A stretch of 64,000 bases of DNA from Billgrantia sulfidoxydans. GTDB lineage: Bacteria; Pseudomonadota; Gammaproteobacteria; Pseudomonadales; Halomonadaceae. Position numbers and translations under genes: made by a program. The stretch spans positions 124,001-188,000 of the forward strand of contig NZ_CP053381.1 of NCBI RefSeq assembly GCF_017868775.1, in the 5' to 3' direction. Below, piece after piece: positions 16,096-24,568 of the stretch; within the stretch, counting starts at the first letter, position 1, and each line of letters opens with the position of its first letter. The notes under the pieces were generated by a model, which saw only the letters and a program-made list of their open reading frames with translations, had not been told where the DNA came from and ran no database searches.

Positions 16096-17402
16096 GAGTC
16101 GGTGTCTCCGAAGTCGGGTTCTGTCATCAGGGGGGCGCTGTCCTTCACGCCCTGAGGGCGGAAGACGGGGAACTGACGCTGCACCCAGCGCAGGGTCAGC
16201 ACCGCGGGGCTGTGCATCAGCAGCCGCGCCGCGGGAAAACGCCACAGCAGGCGGTCCATGGCGTCGTTGGGCTCGTAGGGCGTGTCGCCCAGCCCGTCGC
16301 CGGCGAGATCCCAGCCCAGGTAGTCGCTCCAGTAGTTGCCGCGGCCCTCCTCCGACCACTCCTGGGTGCGCGTGGCGACGTACATCACCTGCTGGCGATT
16401 GTCGACGAAGGCGTTGCTCACCACCGTGTTGTCCTCGGAGCCGGCGGTCAGGTGGATGCCGATGTCGCTGCCGGCCAGGCGGTTGCCCTCGAAGCGGTTG
16501 AACTGGGCGTTGTAGACGAACAGCGCCTTGCCTTCGCTGCCGCTGACCAGCGCCTGTCCGCCCGCGTCCGCTGCCGCACGTACACCCTCGACACGGTTGC
16601 CGCGAAGGGTCGAGTAGGTGATGTTGTTCATCAGGATGCCGTAGTTGAGGTCGCCCTCGGAGCGGTTGTCGACGACCGTCAGGTGGCGCGACTGCATCAG
16701 CGCATAGCCGGTGCGGGTGTTGCGGGTCAGGTTCTGTTCCAGGCGGTTGTCGTGGGCATACATGTAATGCACGCCGTAGCGCAGGTCCTCCATCACGTTG
16801 CGTCGCAGCAGGCTCTGGCTGCTGCTGTCGATGTAGATACCGTCGCGCACCTCGCGGATGTCGTTGCCCTCAACCCTTGCGCCTTGCACGTTGTAGAGGT
16901 GGATGCCGTTGCCGCGGTCCTGCGAGCGCAGCGAGGTGTTGCCGCGAATGACGTTGTCTCGCACCTCCACCTCGTTGGCAGAGTCGAGGCGAATGCCGAA
17001 GCCGGGGCCGGTGAGGCGCGAGTGGCGAATGACGCTGCCGGTGGCGCTGCGCTCCACCAGGATGCCACTGTCCATGGCGGTGAGGTCGCGGCCCCAGTTC
17101 TCGATGGTGAGGCCGTCGATCACGCTGCCGGGGGCGGTAATGATGACGCCATGGCCGTTGCCGCCGGCGTCGATCACGGCGCCGGGCTCGGCTTCGACGG
17201 TCAGGGTGCGGTCGATCGTGAGCGGGCCGGGGTAGCGGCCCGCCGGCAATAGCAGGCGGTCGCCGTCGCTGGCGCGTTCGACCAGCGGCTGCAGCGATTC
17301 GCCCGGGCTGGCCTGCCAGTCGGCAGCCAGCAGCACGCCCGGCAGGCTCAGCCAGGCGGCAAGAATCGGGATCAGGACGCCGAGGATCGGTCGTCGGGTC
17401 AT
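16092..17402 (-). CDS. nosD: NosD, periplasmic beta-helix maturation factor for NosZ
   Basis: Periplasmic protein (436 residues) that delivers ions to apo-NosZ with the NosFY ABC transporter. It has a signal peptide (residues 1-26) followed by a long right-handed parallel beta helix of the CASH/NosD type, shown by repeated short Asn/Gly-rich turns (for example NVIRGNTSL, NDIREV, NVMEDLRYGV, NRVEGV). The ATG at 17402 has a GGAG site and gives a proper signal peptide; an upstream start would add 17 residues without support. A hairpin separates it from nosZ. Confidence 0.94.
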   Translation of the reverse strand: MTRRPILGVLIPILAAWLSLPGVLLAADWQASPGESLQPLVERASDGDRLLLPAGRYPGPLTIDRTLTVEAEPGAVIDAGGNGHGVIITAPGSVIDGLTIENWGRDLTAMDSGILVERSATGSVIRHSRLTGPGFGIRLDSANEVEVRDNVIRGNTSLRSQDRGNGIHLYNVQGARVEGNDIREVRDGIYIDSSSQSLLRRNVMEDLRYGVHYMYAHDNRLEQNLTRNTRTGYALMQSRHLTVVDNRSEGDLNYGILMNNITYSTLRGNRVEGVRAAADAGGQALVSGSEGKALFVYNAQFNRFEGNRLAGSDIGIHLTAGSEDNTVVSNAFVDNRQQVMYVATRTQEWSEEGRGNYWSDYLGWDLAGDGLGDTPYEPNDAMDRLLWRFPAARLLMHSPAVLTLRWVQRQFPVFRPQGVKDSAPLMTEPDFGDTDS

Positions 17403-17426
17403 GCATTTCTCCAAACTTATAGGGTG

Positions 17427-17464
17427 CCGGGACCAGGCCGTATTTGCCTTCAACCTGGTCCCGG
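17427..17464 (-). terminator. Hairpin between nosZ and nosD
   Basis: Arms CCGGGACCAGG (17427-17437) and CCTGGTCCCGG (17454-17464) pair perfectly around a 16-base loop in the 102-bp nosZ-nosD gap. On the minus-strand transcript it lies 25 bases before the nosD start and has no U-tract. It may protect nosZ mRNA or dampen nosDFYL expression. Confidence 0.5.
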
Positions 17465-17504
17465 TGCCCTCAAGGCAGCCAGAGCGTCATCTGGCCATTG
17501 CCTG

Positions 17505-19379
17505 TCACGCCTTCTCGACCAGCATGCGGCCGGTCATTTCCATGTGCATGGCGTGGCAGAACCAGTTGCAGTAGTACCAGTGCACCCCGGGCTTGTCGGC
17601 GACGAAGGTGACGCTGGCGGTCTGCTGCGGGCCGATCTCCATCTGCGCGCCGTGGTTGACCATGCAGAAGCCGTGGGTCAGGTCTTCCACCTGGTCGAGG
17701 TTGGTGATGACCACGGTGACCTCGTCGCCCTGCTTGACCTTGAATTCGGTCAGGCCGAACGTCGGCGCCACGGAGGTCATGTAGACGCGTACCTTGTTGC
17801 CGTCGCGCACGACCTTGTTCTCACGCTCGACGTTGACGCCATCGGCCTCGGCCATGGCGATGGTATCGGCGAAGAAGGGATCGTCGCGCCGCCATACGCG
17901 CACCGGGTTGATCTGGTCGGCGCGCACCAGGATGCAGTCGTGCGGCTCGGCGTAGGTCGGGCCGTCGTGCACCAGCTTCATCTCGTCGCCGCTGATGTCG
18001 ATCAGCTGGTCGTTCTCGGGGCGCAGCGGGCCCACCGGCAGGAAGCGGTCCTTGGAGAACTTGCACAGCACCACCAGCCACTTGCCGTCGGCATCGCGCG
18101 ACTCGGTGAGGCTGGCGTGGTTGTGGCCGGGCTGGTAGTGCACATCCAGCTTCTGGCGGATGTAGTTCACCTCTTCGCCGTTGTAGTGGCGAATGGCGTC
18201 CTCGATGTGCCACTTCGCCACCTGGCTGTCGATGAACAGCGTGGTGTAGGCATAGCCGCGACCGTCGAAGGTGGTGTGAAGCGGCCCCAGGCCCAGCTCG
18301 GGCTCGCCGACCACGGTGTCGCGCGGCTCGATGGCGTCATTGAACAGCTCGGGCAGCCTGTCGATCGCAATGATGGTCACGGTCGGCGACAGCTTGCCGT
18401 TGGCCATGAAGTACTTGCCGTCCGGCGAGGTGTTCAGGCCGTGCGGGTTCTTGGGCACCGGGATGTAGCGGGTCAGCGCCGAGCCCTTGCGACCGTCGAG
18501 CACCGGCACCGGCGAATCGCCCAGGGTCTCGTACTGGCCGGCGGCGACGGCGGCCTCGATCGCCTCGACGTCGAACACCACCACCCAGTCACGCTCGGCG
18601 CTCATGGTCTCGGAGAGGGTCATGCCCTTCTCGGAGTTGTAGCAGGTCGCGGCGACGAAGCGGCCGGTATAGTCGGCGTCGGTGTTGTCGAGGTTGCCGT
18701 CGACGATCACCTGCCAGGCCACGTCCATGCTCTCCGCGTCCACCGCGTTGAACATGGTCCAGTAGTTCTCCGGGTTCTCCATGTCCCGGCCGTCGTTGAC
18801 CTGCGGGATCGGCATCTCGGCGTTGCAGAACACGTACTTGGTGTGCGGCACCTTCTGCAGGCGCAGGCCGTGGATCGCCTGGACGTTGGGAATGGTGGTG
18901 ATCTTGTCCGTCTTCATGATGTCGAGACGGATACGCGCCACGCGGGTGTTGGCCTTGTCGTTGATGAACAGGTACTTGCCGTCGTAGCGGCCGTCGGTCA
19001 TCGAGACATGGGGGTGGTGGCTGTCGCCGTTGAGGAAGCGCGCGGAGTCGCCGAGGATGCGCCGGGACTCGTTGCTGATACCCCAGCCGGTGGCGCTGTC
19101 GGCGTTGAATACCGGGATGCGCATCAGCTCGCGCATGGAGGGCACGCCCAGCACGCGGACTTCGCCGGAATGGCCGCCGCTCCAGAAGCCGTAGTATTCG
19201 TCGAGTTCCCCCGGTGCCACGCTGCCTGCTGCAGCGCCAGCGGCCTGGGCCTGACGGCTGCTCATCAGCGCACCGGCGCCGAAGCCGCTGGCCAGGCCGG
19301 CCCCGGCGACGCCGGTCACCGCGCTGTTGCGCAGGAAGTGCCGGCGACCGAGGTTCTCGATCTGCTTCTTGTCACTCAT
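17505..19379 (-). CDS. nosZ: Nitrous oxide reductase, clade I type
   Basis: Periplasmic enzyme reducing N2O to N2, a homodimer with CuZ and CuA sites. The 624-residue precursor begins with a twin-arginine signal (GRRHFLRN near residue 11), which is the mark of clade I enzymes exported folded by Tat. The propeller domain has the CuZ ligand motif DSHHPH near residue 120 and HGLNTSPDG, and the C-terminal cupredoxin domain has the CuA block [12 protein letters not shown]. It follows nosR with only a 3-base gap and a good GAGGA site, so nosRZ are co-transcribed. Confidence 0.98.
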   Translation of the reverse strand: MSDKKQIENLGRRHFLRNSAVTGVAGAGLASGFGAGALMSSRQAQAAGAAAGSVAPGELDEYYGFWSGGHSGEVRVLGVPSMRELMRIPVFNADSATGWGISNESRRILGDSARFLNGDSHHPHVSMTDGRYDGKYLFINDKANTRVARIRLDIMKTDKITTIPNVQAIHGLRLQKVPHTKYVFCNAEMPIPQVNDGRDMENPENYWTMFNAVDAESMDVAWQVIVDGNLDNTDADYTGRFVAATCYNSEKGMTLSETMSAERDWVVVFDVEAIEAAVAAGQYETLGDSPVPVLDGRKGSALTRYIPVPKNPHGLNTSPDGKYFMANGKLSPTVTIIAIDRLPELFNDAIEPRDTVVGEPELGLGPLHTTFDGRGYAYTTLFIDSQVAKWHIEDAIRHYNGEEVNYIRQKLDVHYQPGHNHASLTESRDADGKWLVVLCKFSKDRFLPVGPLRPENDQLIDISGDEMKLVHDGPTYAEPHDCILVRADQINPVRVWRRDDPFFADTIAMAEADGVNVERENKVVRDGNKVRVYMTSVAPTFGLTEFKVKQGDEVTVVITNLDQVEDLTHGFCMVNHGAQMEIGPQQTASVTFVADKPGVHWYYCNWFCHAMHMEMTGRMLVEKA

Positions 19380-19382
19380 GGT

Positions 19383-21524
19383 TCAGTCCTCTTGGTGGGT
19401 CGGAATACGCTGCAGCCGGTCGACGGCCTTGGCGGGTTCGTGGAGCTCGACCTGGCCCTTGTCGCCCGACACGCGCGCCGCCTTCTCGTAGCGCTTGCGG
19501 CGCTTGATCATCGGCGGGCAGCGGCGGTCGTCGTGGTAGGTGATCTGGCAGTCGAGACAGTAGTGGCACTCGTTGGCGTTGATGTGGCCGTCGGGATGGA
19601 TGGCGGCCACCTCGCATTCGTTGGCGCAGATCTGGCAGGGCGTGCCGCAGCTGCCGCGGTGGCGCTTGAGCCAGTCGAACAGGCGCAGGCGGGCGGGGAT
19701 GGCGAGCCCCGCGCCCAGCGGGCAGACGTAGCGGCAGTAGGCCTTGTGCGTGAAGGCCGAGATCGCCACCAGGCCCAGGGCATAGAGCAGGAAGCCCCAT
19801 TCGCGCTGGAAGCGCAGGGTGATGGCGGTCTTGAACGGCTCCACCTCGGCGTAGCGCTCGGCCTGCCCCAGCGAATGCAGCGAGACGGCGAACAGCGCCA
19901 GCAGGATGATGTACTTGATCGCCCACAGCCGCTCGTGCAGGCCGAAGGGAATCTCGAACTGGGGCACCTTGAGCTTGCGTGCGGCCTTGTTGACCAGGTC
20001 CTGCAGCGCGCCGAACGGACACAGCCAGCCGCAGAACACGCCGCGGCCCCACAGCAGCAGGCTCACCGCGACGAACGACCAGAGGATGAACATCATCGGG
20101 TCGATCAGGAACGACTCCCAGCTGAAGCCGGTGATCAGCGAGTTGGTGAAGGTGAGCACGTTGACCACCGAGAGCTGCGCCAGCGAGTACCAGCCGATGA
20201 ACACCAGGGTGTAGACCAGGAAGCCCAGGCGCAGCGGGCGCATGATGCGCGGGTAGCGCACCAGCACGTCCTGGAACAGCATGATGCCGGTGAGCACCAT
20301 GAGGCCGGCGCCGAGCACGGCGATCTGGAACGCCTTGTCGCGCCACACCTGGACCCAGATCGGCTCCTCCTCGGGCGGCACGGGCCGCTCGATGTAGGCC
20401 TCGGGCACGCTGTAGTCGGCGCTGAAGCGGCTGAACTCGGTGTCCAGCGGGCCCGAGGCGCGGCGCACCAGCAGCTCCAGCTGCCACGGCCGGCCCGGGT
20501 CGAAGGCGGCACTCTCGCGCACGATGAAGATGTCGCGCTCGGCGAAATCGGGCGCGCCCTCGATCGCCAGATTGCCCAGACGGATGTGGTCGCGGTCGTG
20601 GAAGCTGACGGTGGCGTTGCCCTGGCTGAGTTCCAGGCGATCGAAGATGCCGCCGCGCACGTAGCCCGAGCCCTTGAACGAATAGTCGCCGCGGCCCATC
20701 ACCGCGATGGCGTGCTCGCCCTCGTCGAGTTCGGCCATCAGCCGCTCGTAGACGTTATCGCCGAGCAGGTTGCGCCCGGCGGTGGGCGGGTTGAGGTAGG
20801 TGTAGAACAGCTCGATGAAGGTGCGCTCCGCCGGCTGGGGCGTATGCAGGTAGTGCTCGGCGGGCGTGCCGACGAAGGTCTCGTCCACCTCGCCGTGGCT
20901 CAGGTGAAGACGGCGGATGGTGCCGTCGCCGGTGAGCGTTTCCCAGTCGGCGGGAGCGTAGACGTCCTCGAGCACCCGGGCCGCCGGCATGGCGGAAGGG
21001 TCGGCGATCAGCCCCTGCTCGGCGGCCACTTTGCGCGCGGCGCGCAGGATGGTGTCGCTGACCACGATGACGGTGACGGTGGCCCCGGAGATAGCATCGA
21101 GGTTATCGCCGACCTTGAGCCGATCGTTGACGTGGGCGCCCACATGCGCGTCGGCGAAGCCCTCCAGCTTGGTCTCGGGGATGCCCACCAGCATGATGGG
21201 CTCCTCGTGGCCGAGGATGTCGGCCAGGACGATGCGCCCCTCCAGGTCGATGCCCACCAGCAGGTTGACCGGCTTGCCCGAATAGGCGGGGATGGGGGCG
21301 ATATCGACGCTCTCGAAGACGTAGCCCAGCGGCGTTCCCGTCTCGTCCTCCACCGTCAGGGCGGGCAGCGTGCCCTCGGCCTGGTTCAGGCGGGCCACCT
21401 CGGGGAAGCCGGGGCGAACCTGCTCCAACTCGATGGCCAGGGTCGGCAGGGAGAACAGCAGCATCAACAGACCGATCAGCCAGATGGGAGCCAGGGGAGA
21501 CGGGGTGCTGCGCCGGGTGGGCAT
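19383..21524 (-). CDS. nosR: NosR, membrane flavo-iron-sulfur protein for N2O reduction
   Basis: Polytopic membrane protein (713 residues) that supports nosZ expression and passes electrons to NosZ. After a signal/anchor helix, the periplasmic FMN-binding domain holds the covalent flavin motif SGATVT near residue 145. Several membrane helices follow, with the conserved CGWLCPFGAL and CRYVCPLGAG motifs, and the cytoplasmic tail has two ferredoxin-like [4Fe-4S] sites (CGTPCQICANECEV and CHYCLDCQ...CP). The ATG at 21524 is preferred because AAGGA lies 7 bases upstream; an ATG at 21530 is too close to it. It is the first gene of the nos operon, behind an FNR-type box. Confidence 0.95.
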   Translation of the reverse strand: MPTRRSTPSPLAPIWLIGLLMLLFSLPTLAIELEQVRPGFPEVARLNQAEGTLPALTVEDETGTPLGYVFESVDIAPIPAYSGKPVNLLVGIDLEGRIVLADILGHEEPIMLVGIPETKLEGFADAHVGAHVNDRLKVGDNLDAISGATVTVIVVSDTILRAARKVAAEQGLIADPSAMPAARVLEDVYAPADWETLTGDGTIRRLHLSHGEVDETFVGTPAEHYLHTPQPAERTFIELFYTYLNPPTAGRNLLGDNVYERLMAELDEGEHAIAVMGRGDYSFKGSGYVRGGIFDRLELSQGNATVSFHDRDHIRLGNLAIEGAPDFAERDIFIVRESAAFDPGRPWQLELLVRRASGPLDTEFSRFSADYSVPEAYIERPVPPEEEPIWVQVWRDKAFQIAVLGAGLMVLTGIMLFQDVLVRYPRIMRPLRLGFLVYTLVFIGWYSLAQLSVVNVLTFTNSLITGFSWESFLIDPMMFILWSFVAVSLLLWGRGVFCGWLCPFGALQDLVNKAARKLKVPQFEIPFGLHERLWAIKYIILLALFAVSLHSLGQAERYAEVEPFKTAITLRFQREWGFLLYALGLVAISAFTHKAYCRYVCPLGAGLAIPARLRLFDWLKRHRGSCGTPCQICANECEVAAIHPDGHINANECHYCLDCQITYHDDRRCPPMIKRRKRYEKAARVSGDKGQVELHEPAKAVDRLQRIPTHQED

Positions 21525-21680
21525 GGGCATTCCTTGAGACGGCTGCCTTGCGGTGAAGATCGCTCGCGTGGCGCTCTTCAACAGGCATGTAGAATATTTC
21601 TTTTGCGACTTGAAAATGCCCGGAGCGAATCTGACCAGGCGGTTATGGCGCTATCATGCCAGTTGATTCACTCGCTCGAA

Positions 21681-21694
21681 TTGACATGGATCAT
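21681..21694. promoter_or_regulatory. FNR/DNR-type box upstream of nosR
   Basis: TTGAC-ATGG-ATCAT (plus strand) reads ATGAT-CCAT-GTCAA on the nosR strand and fits the FNR/DNR class with one mismatch. On the minus strand a CATGAT -10-like hexamer follows about 22 bases later. It lies about 157 bp before the nosR start, in the 361-bp gap 21525-21885. Similar boxes precede ccmF and nirS, so one regulator may link them. Confidence 0.6.
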
Positions 21695-21805
21695 GTCCCC
21701 CATAAGGCGGCTCGGCTCTGAGGGAGTAACCCCAAAGGGGTAGTAGGCGAGACGCTGCATGGCGACACGCAAAGGGGAAGCAGGCGCTGCGAGGGACAAG
21801 GCGAA

Positions 21806-21845
21806 GGCGGGGCGCATGACCGCTGATGCGGCATGGCGCCCCGCC
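21806..21845 (-). terminator. Hairpin downstream of the cytochrome c5 gene
   Basis: Arms GGCGGGGCGC (21806-21815) and GCGCCCCGCC (21836-21845) pair perfectly, and the inner loop has a CCGC/GCGG stem as well. It lies 40 bp after the minus-strand cytochrome c5 stop, separating that gene from the nosR promoter. No U-tract is seen. Confidence 0.5.
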
Positions 21846-21885
21846 TCACTGGCGGACTTGGCCGCCGGGGTGCTGGATCGTGGGG

Positions 21886-22197
21886 TTACATCACCGGCTC
21901 GACCAGGAAGTCAACCGCGGCCTGTACCTCCTCGTCGCTCAGGCCCATCTGGCCGCCCTTGGGCGGCATGGCGCCGAAGCCCTCGATGGCATGGGTGTAG
22001 AGAGTATCGATGCCCTGTTCCACGCGGGCAGACCAGGCGTCGGCGTCGCCGCGAATCGGGGCGCCGGCGGCACCGGTCATGTGGCAGGCCATGCAGGCCT
22101 GATTGTAAACGGCTTCGCCGTCGGCCTCCGCCTGGGCGGTGGCGGCAAACGCCAGGGCGGCGGTGCCGGCGAACAGGGCGGCAGTCAACTTCTTCAT
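21886..22197 (-). CDS. Cytochrome c5-type monoheme cytochrome
   Basis: A 103-residue precursor of a small periplasmic class I cytochrome c. It has a signal peptide (ending TAQAE near residue 22), the heme motif CMACH and a distal methionine in FGAMPPKGG near residue 76, a pattern typical of cytochrome c5. The ATG at 22197 has an AGGAG site. It stands alone between nosR and nsrR and is a likely electron donor to one of the denitrification enzymes or an oxidase; the partner is not shown by sequence. Confidence 0.88.
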   Translation of the reverse strand: MKKLTAALFAGTAALAFAATAQAEADGEAVYNQACMACHMTGAAGAPIRGDADAWSARVEQGIDTLYTHAIEGFGAMPPKGGQMGLSDEEVQAAVDFLVEPVM

Positions 22198-22296
22198 GGT
22201 TTCTCCTGTTTCTTTTGGTTCACGGTGAAGCCAGTGCGGAGCGAGAGCTCGCTGACATCTGGTTACGTTAGAGCGCCATGACGAATCTTGGCACAC

Positions 22297-22743
22297 TCAG
22301 TTGGAACTGGTGGCGATCTGCATCAAGCGGGCGAGTTGTGGCTGCCGCTTGCCGAGCATGTCGGCCAAGGTATATTGGTCGAGGACGCCCATGAAGGCGT
22401 CCATCGCCTCATTGAGAATCGGCTTGAGCCGGCAGGCCGGCGTGATGACGCAGTCGTTGCTGTCGCGGAAGCACTCTACCAGGCCGAGTTCGTGCTCGGT
22501 GGCCCGCACCAGTGCGCCGAGGGTGATCTCTTCCGGGGCGCGGTTGAGCAGGAGGCCGCCGTTCTTGCCGCGGATGGTGGTGATATAGCCGCGATGGCTG
22601 AGATCCTGCACCACCTTCATCAGGTGATTGCGCGAGACGCCGAAGCTCTCCGCGATTTCATGGATCGTGGAGCGCTCCTCGCCCTTGACGGCGAGATAGA
22701 TGAGCACGCGCAGCGCATAGTCGGTGTAGCGGGTCAGGTGCAT
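22297..22743 (-). CDS. nsrR: NsrR, nitric-oxide-sensitive Rrf2-family repressor
   Basis: A 148-residue Rrf2-family regulator with an N-terminal winged helix (TDYALRVLIYLA, then SFGVSRNHLMKVVQDLSHRGYI) and the RGKNGG wing. Three conserved cysteines near residues 90-105 (C-x6-C-x5-C within VECFRDSNDCVITPAC) match the [4Fe-4S] ligands of NsrR; E. coli has C-x4-C-x5-C. The ITPACRLK and YTLADM motifs distinguish NsrR from IscR. NO destroys the cluster and relieves repression. An NsrR-like site covers the nnrS start two genes away. A perfect FNR box lies just upstream of its own start. Confidence 0.92.
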   Translation of the reverse strand: MHLTRYTDYALRVLIYLAVKGEERSTIHEIAESFGVSRNHLMKVVQDLSHRGYITTIRGKNGGLLLNRAPEEITLGALVRATEHELGLVECFRDSNDCVITPACRLKPILNEAMDAFMGVLDQYTLADMLGKRQPQLARLMQIATSSN

Positions 22744-22761
22744 GGCAAGTCCGAAAGTGGC

Positions 22762-22775
22762 TTGATAAGCATCAA
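22762..22775. promoter_or_regulatory. Perfect FNR box just before nsrR
   Basis: TTGAT-AAGC-ATCAA is an exact FNR/ANR consensus. It lies only 18 bp before the nsrR start codon and 10 bp after the ybaN-like stop. So close to the start it would overlap or follow the transcription start, which suggests repression or oxygen control of nsrR more than activation. An imperfect AGCAT-N10-ATGCT inverted repeat overlaps it. Confidence 0.6.
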
Positions 22776-22785
22776 TTAAAGTATG

Positions 22786-23208
22786 CTAGAACCTTCTTAT
22801 CATAGCAGTGCTCACCTGATGGCGTTCGCTTCCTCGGGGTGTGGCATCGGGTCGCGTCAGTACGAAGGTGACAACGCAACAGAAGATCGCTGCCGTTGTG
22901 ATCAGGACATGGTTGGGCGCGCTACCCAGCCATAGTAACAGCCAGCTCAGGGCCAGCAGAACCGCCGTCAACCACTTGGCACGCCTGGGAACGGCCCGCT
23001 GGTGCCGCCAGGCCTGCAGAATCGGCCCCATCCGTGGATGCTGCCACAACCAGTGCGCCAGGCGCGGTGACGCCTTGGGCGCCGCCCAGGCGGCCAGTAG
23101 CAGGAACGGCGTGGTCGGCAGTAGCGGCACCACCAGACCGGCGGCTCCCAGGCCGATACTGACATAGGCCAGTGTGCGCCAGCCAAGGCCTACCAAAGTG
23201 TTTCTCAT
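22786..23208 (-). CDS. YbaN-like DUF454 inner-membrane protein
   Basis: A 140-residue membrane protein of the YbaN/DUF454 family, recognised from GWRTLAYVSIGLGAAGLVVPLLPTTPFLLLAA-type sequence at the start (written here in part: LPTTPFLLLAAW), WLWQHPRMGPILQAWR in the middle and paired C-terminal helices. The ATG at 23208 has a GAGGA site and gives the family's normal N-terminus. Function is unknown. It lies between nsrR (same strand) and the divergent nnrS, a neighbourhood consistent with nitrosative stress but not proof of it. Confidence 0.82.
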   Translation of the reverse strand: MRNTLVGLGWRTLAYVSIGLGAAGLVVPLLPTTPFLLLAAWAAPKASPRLAHWLWQHPRMGPILQAWRHQRAVPRRAKWLTAVLLALSWLLLWLGSAPNHVLITTAAIFCCVVTFVLTRPDATPRGSERHQVSTAMIRRF

Positions 23209-23254
23209 GGCATCCTCGCGATAGGACAGCGAAGCGGTTTTCAGCAACGCCTCT

Positions 23255-23277
23255 AAGTAGTATTTTATATACATGTT
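23255..23277. promoter_or_regulatory. NsrR-like operator overlapping the nnrS start
   Basis: The 23 bp form two 11-base halves, AAGTAGTATTT and ATATACATGTT, around one central base. Each half matches 9 of 11 positions of the known NsrR site (AAGATGYATTT and its complement). The first ATG of nnrS (23273) is inside the right half, so binding should block transcription or initiation of nnrS. Confidence 0.65.
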
Positions 23278-24457
23278 TAATGTTCTTGCCAAGTCCGGCA
23301 TCGATGCGGCCGACGCCGTTGCCCTCCGGCTCCCCGCCTGGCGCTGGCTGTTCCCGCTGGCGGCGCTGCATGCCGCCCTGATGGCGCCGCTCTCCCTGCT
23401 GGCGCTGTTCCATGGCTGGGCGCCGGTGCAGCTGGCGTCGCCGGCGGCCCACGCTCGCGAAATGTTGTTCGGCTTCGCCCTGGCGGTCATCGCCGGCTAC
23501 CTGCTGGGACCCCTGCCGCGGCGCCAGCTGGGCATGCTGGTGGCCTTGTGGCTGGTGGGGCGGCTGGGCGTGCTGGACTGGCCGGGGGCGGTCGTAGCCT
23601 CGCTGGCCGATGGTGTGTTCGCCCTGTGGCTGGCCGCCCGCCTGGTGCCGCGCTTCATCGCCGCCAAGAAGTGGCGCAACCGGCTGCTCTCGCCGCTATT
23701 GGGCATGCTCTGTCTGCTGGCGGTGGTGACCCTGACCTGGCGCTACCTCGACGACATGCCGACCACCGCACCCCTGATGCACCAGAGCGTGCTGTGGCTG
23801 GTGCTGCTGATGACCTTCATGGGTGGCCGTGTCATCGCGCCGGCGGTCAACGGCTACCTGATCCAGACTTGCCGTCAGGCCGGCGCCGGCGTGCAGCCGC
23901 GCATCGAGGGGGCGCTGATCGTGCTGCTGGGGCTGGCGGCCTTTCTGGCGCCGTGGGAGCCATTGCATCCGCTGGCAGCCCTGCTGGTGCTGGCGTCGGG
24001 CGTGCTGGTGCTGTGGCGCATCCGTGGCTGGCAGCCGGTCCGATGTCGTGCCAGGCCCGACCTGCTGGTGCTGATGCTGGGCTACGCCTGGATCGCCATC
24101 GGGCTGGTCCTGCTGGCCCGCAACTGGTGGGCGCCACAGCACGCCAGCACGGCGCTGCACGCTTTCACCGTCGGGGCGCTGGGTACGCTTGCCAGCGGCA
24201 TCATGCTGCGCCACGTGATTCTGCGGGCGAAACGCCGCCCTGAGCAGGAATGGGCGCTGCTGCCCCTGGCCGGGCTGTTCGCCGTGGCGGCAGTGCTGCG
24301 GCTATGGGCGATCGAGGCCGGCAGCGCCTGGCTGGCGCTGCTGTGGGCCTCGGCCCTGAGCTGGGGCCTGGGCTGGCTGCTGGTGGCCTGGCGGCTGCGC
24401 CGCTGGCTGAGGCTGGTGGACGCGATGCCGGCCGCGACGCGAAACCGACAAACTTGA
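23273..24457 (+). CDS. nnrS: NnrS family heme-copper membrane protein
   Basis: A 394-residue membrane protein with about a dozen hydrophobic helices. NnrS proteins contain heme and copper and protect cells against nitric oxide. Family features include LFPLAALHAALMAPL near residue 27, GFALAVIAGYLLG near 66, a GGRVIAPAVNGYL block near 180 and HAFTVGALGTLASGIMLRH near 294, with conserved histidines. The start at 23273 has no ribosome site and lies inside an NsrR-like operator, so translation may be leaderless, or the real start may be an unrecognised downstream codon. It is divergent from the ybaN-like gene and precedes hemN. Confidence 0.9.
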   Translation: MFNVLAKSGIDAADAVALRLPAWRWLFPLAALHAALMAPLSLLALFHGWAPVQLASPAAHAREMLFGFALAVIAGYLLGPLPRRQLGMLVALWLVGRLGVLDWPGAVVASLADGVFALWLAARLVPRFIAAKKWRNRLLSPLLGMLCLLAVVTLTWRYLDDMPTTAPLMHQSVLWLVLLMTFMGGRVIAPAVNGYLIQTCRQAGAGVQPRIEGALIVLLGLAAFLAPWEPLHPLAALLVLASGVLVLWRIRGWQPVRCRARPDLLVLMLGYAWIAIGLVLLARNWWAPQHASTALHAFTVGALGTLASGIMLRHVILRAKRRPEQEWALLPLAGLFAVAAVLRLWAIEAGSAWLALLWASALSWGLGWLLVAWRLRRWLRLVDAMPAATRNRQT

Positions 24458-24467
24458 CCCGAGACAA
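24454..24467. promoter_or_regulatory. Possible FNR/DNR box before hemN
   Basis: TTGAC-CCGA-GACAA differs by one base from the TTGAC-N4-GTCAA dyad seen before nirS. It overlaps the nnrS stop and lies about 100 bp before hemN, an oxygen-independent enzyme gene that is FNR/ANR-controlled in many bacteria. Support is by similarity only. Confidence 0.4.
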
Positions 24468-24568
24468 GAGAGGGGCGAGCTGTCGAGACGGTGCCAGCGG
24501 CCGGTGTCATACTCACAGGCATTGGCATGGCACGCTCCATGCCGTGGTTTCAAGAGGCTGTTCCGATC

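Noticed and set aside
17424..21743. Very long plus-strand open frame (over 1,400 codons) opposite nosD, nosZ and nosR
   Set aside because: It is the antisense of well-supported nos genes; its translation is low-complexity His/Gly/Ala/Val-rich sequence typical of GC-rich shadow frames.
22756..22784. NsrR autoregulatory operator before nsrR
   Set aside because: Only the left half (AAGCATCAATT) is moderately similar; the right half matches poorly, and the FNR consensus explains the dyad better.
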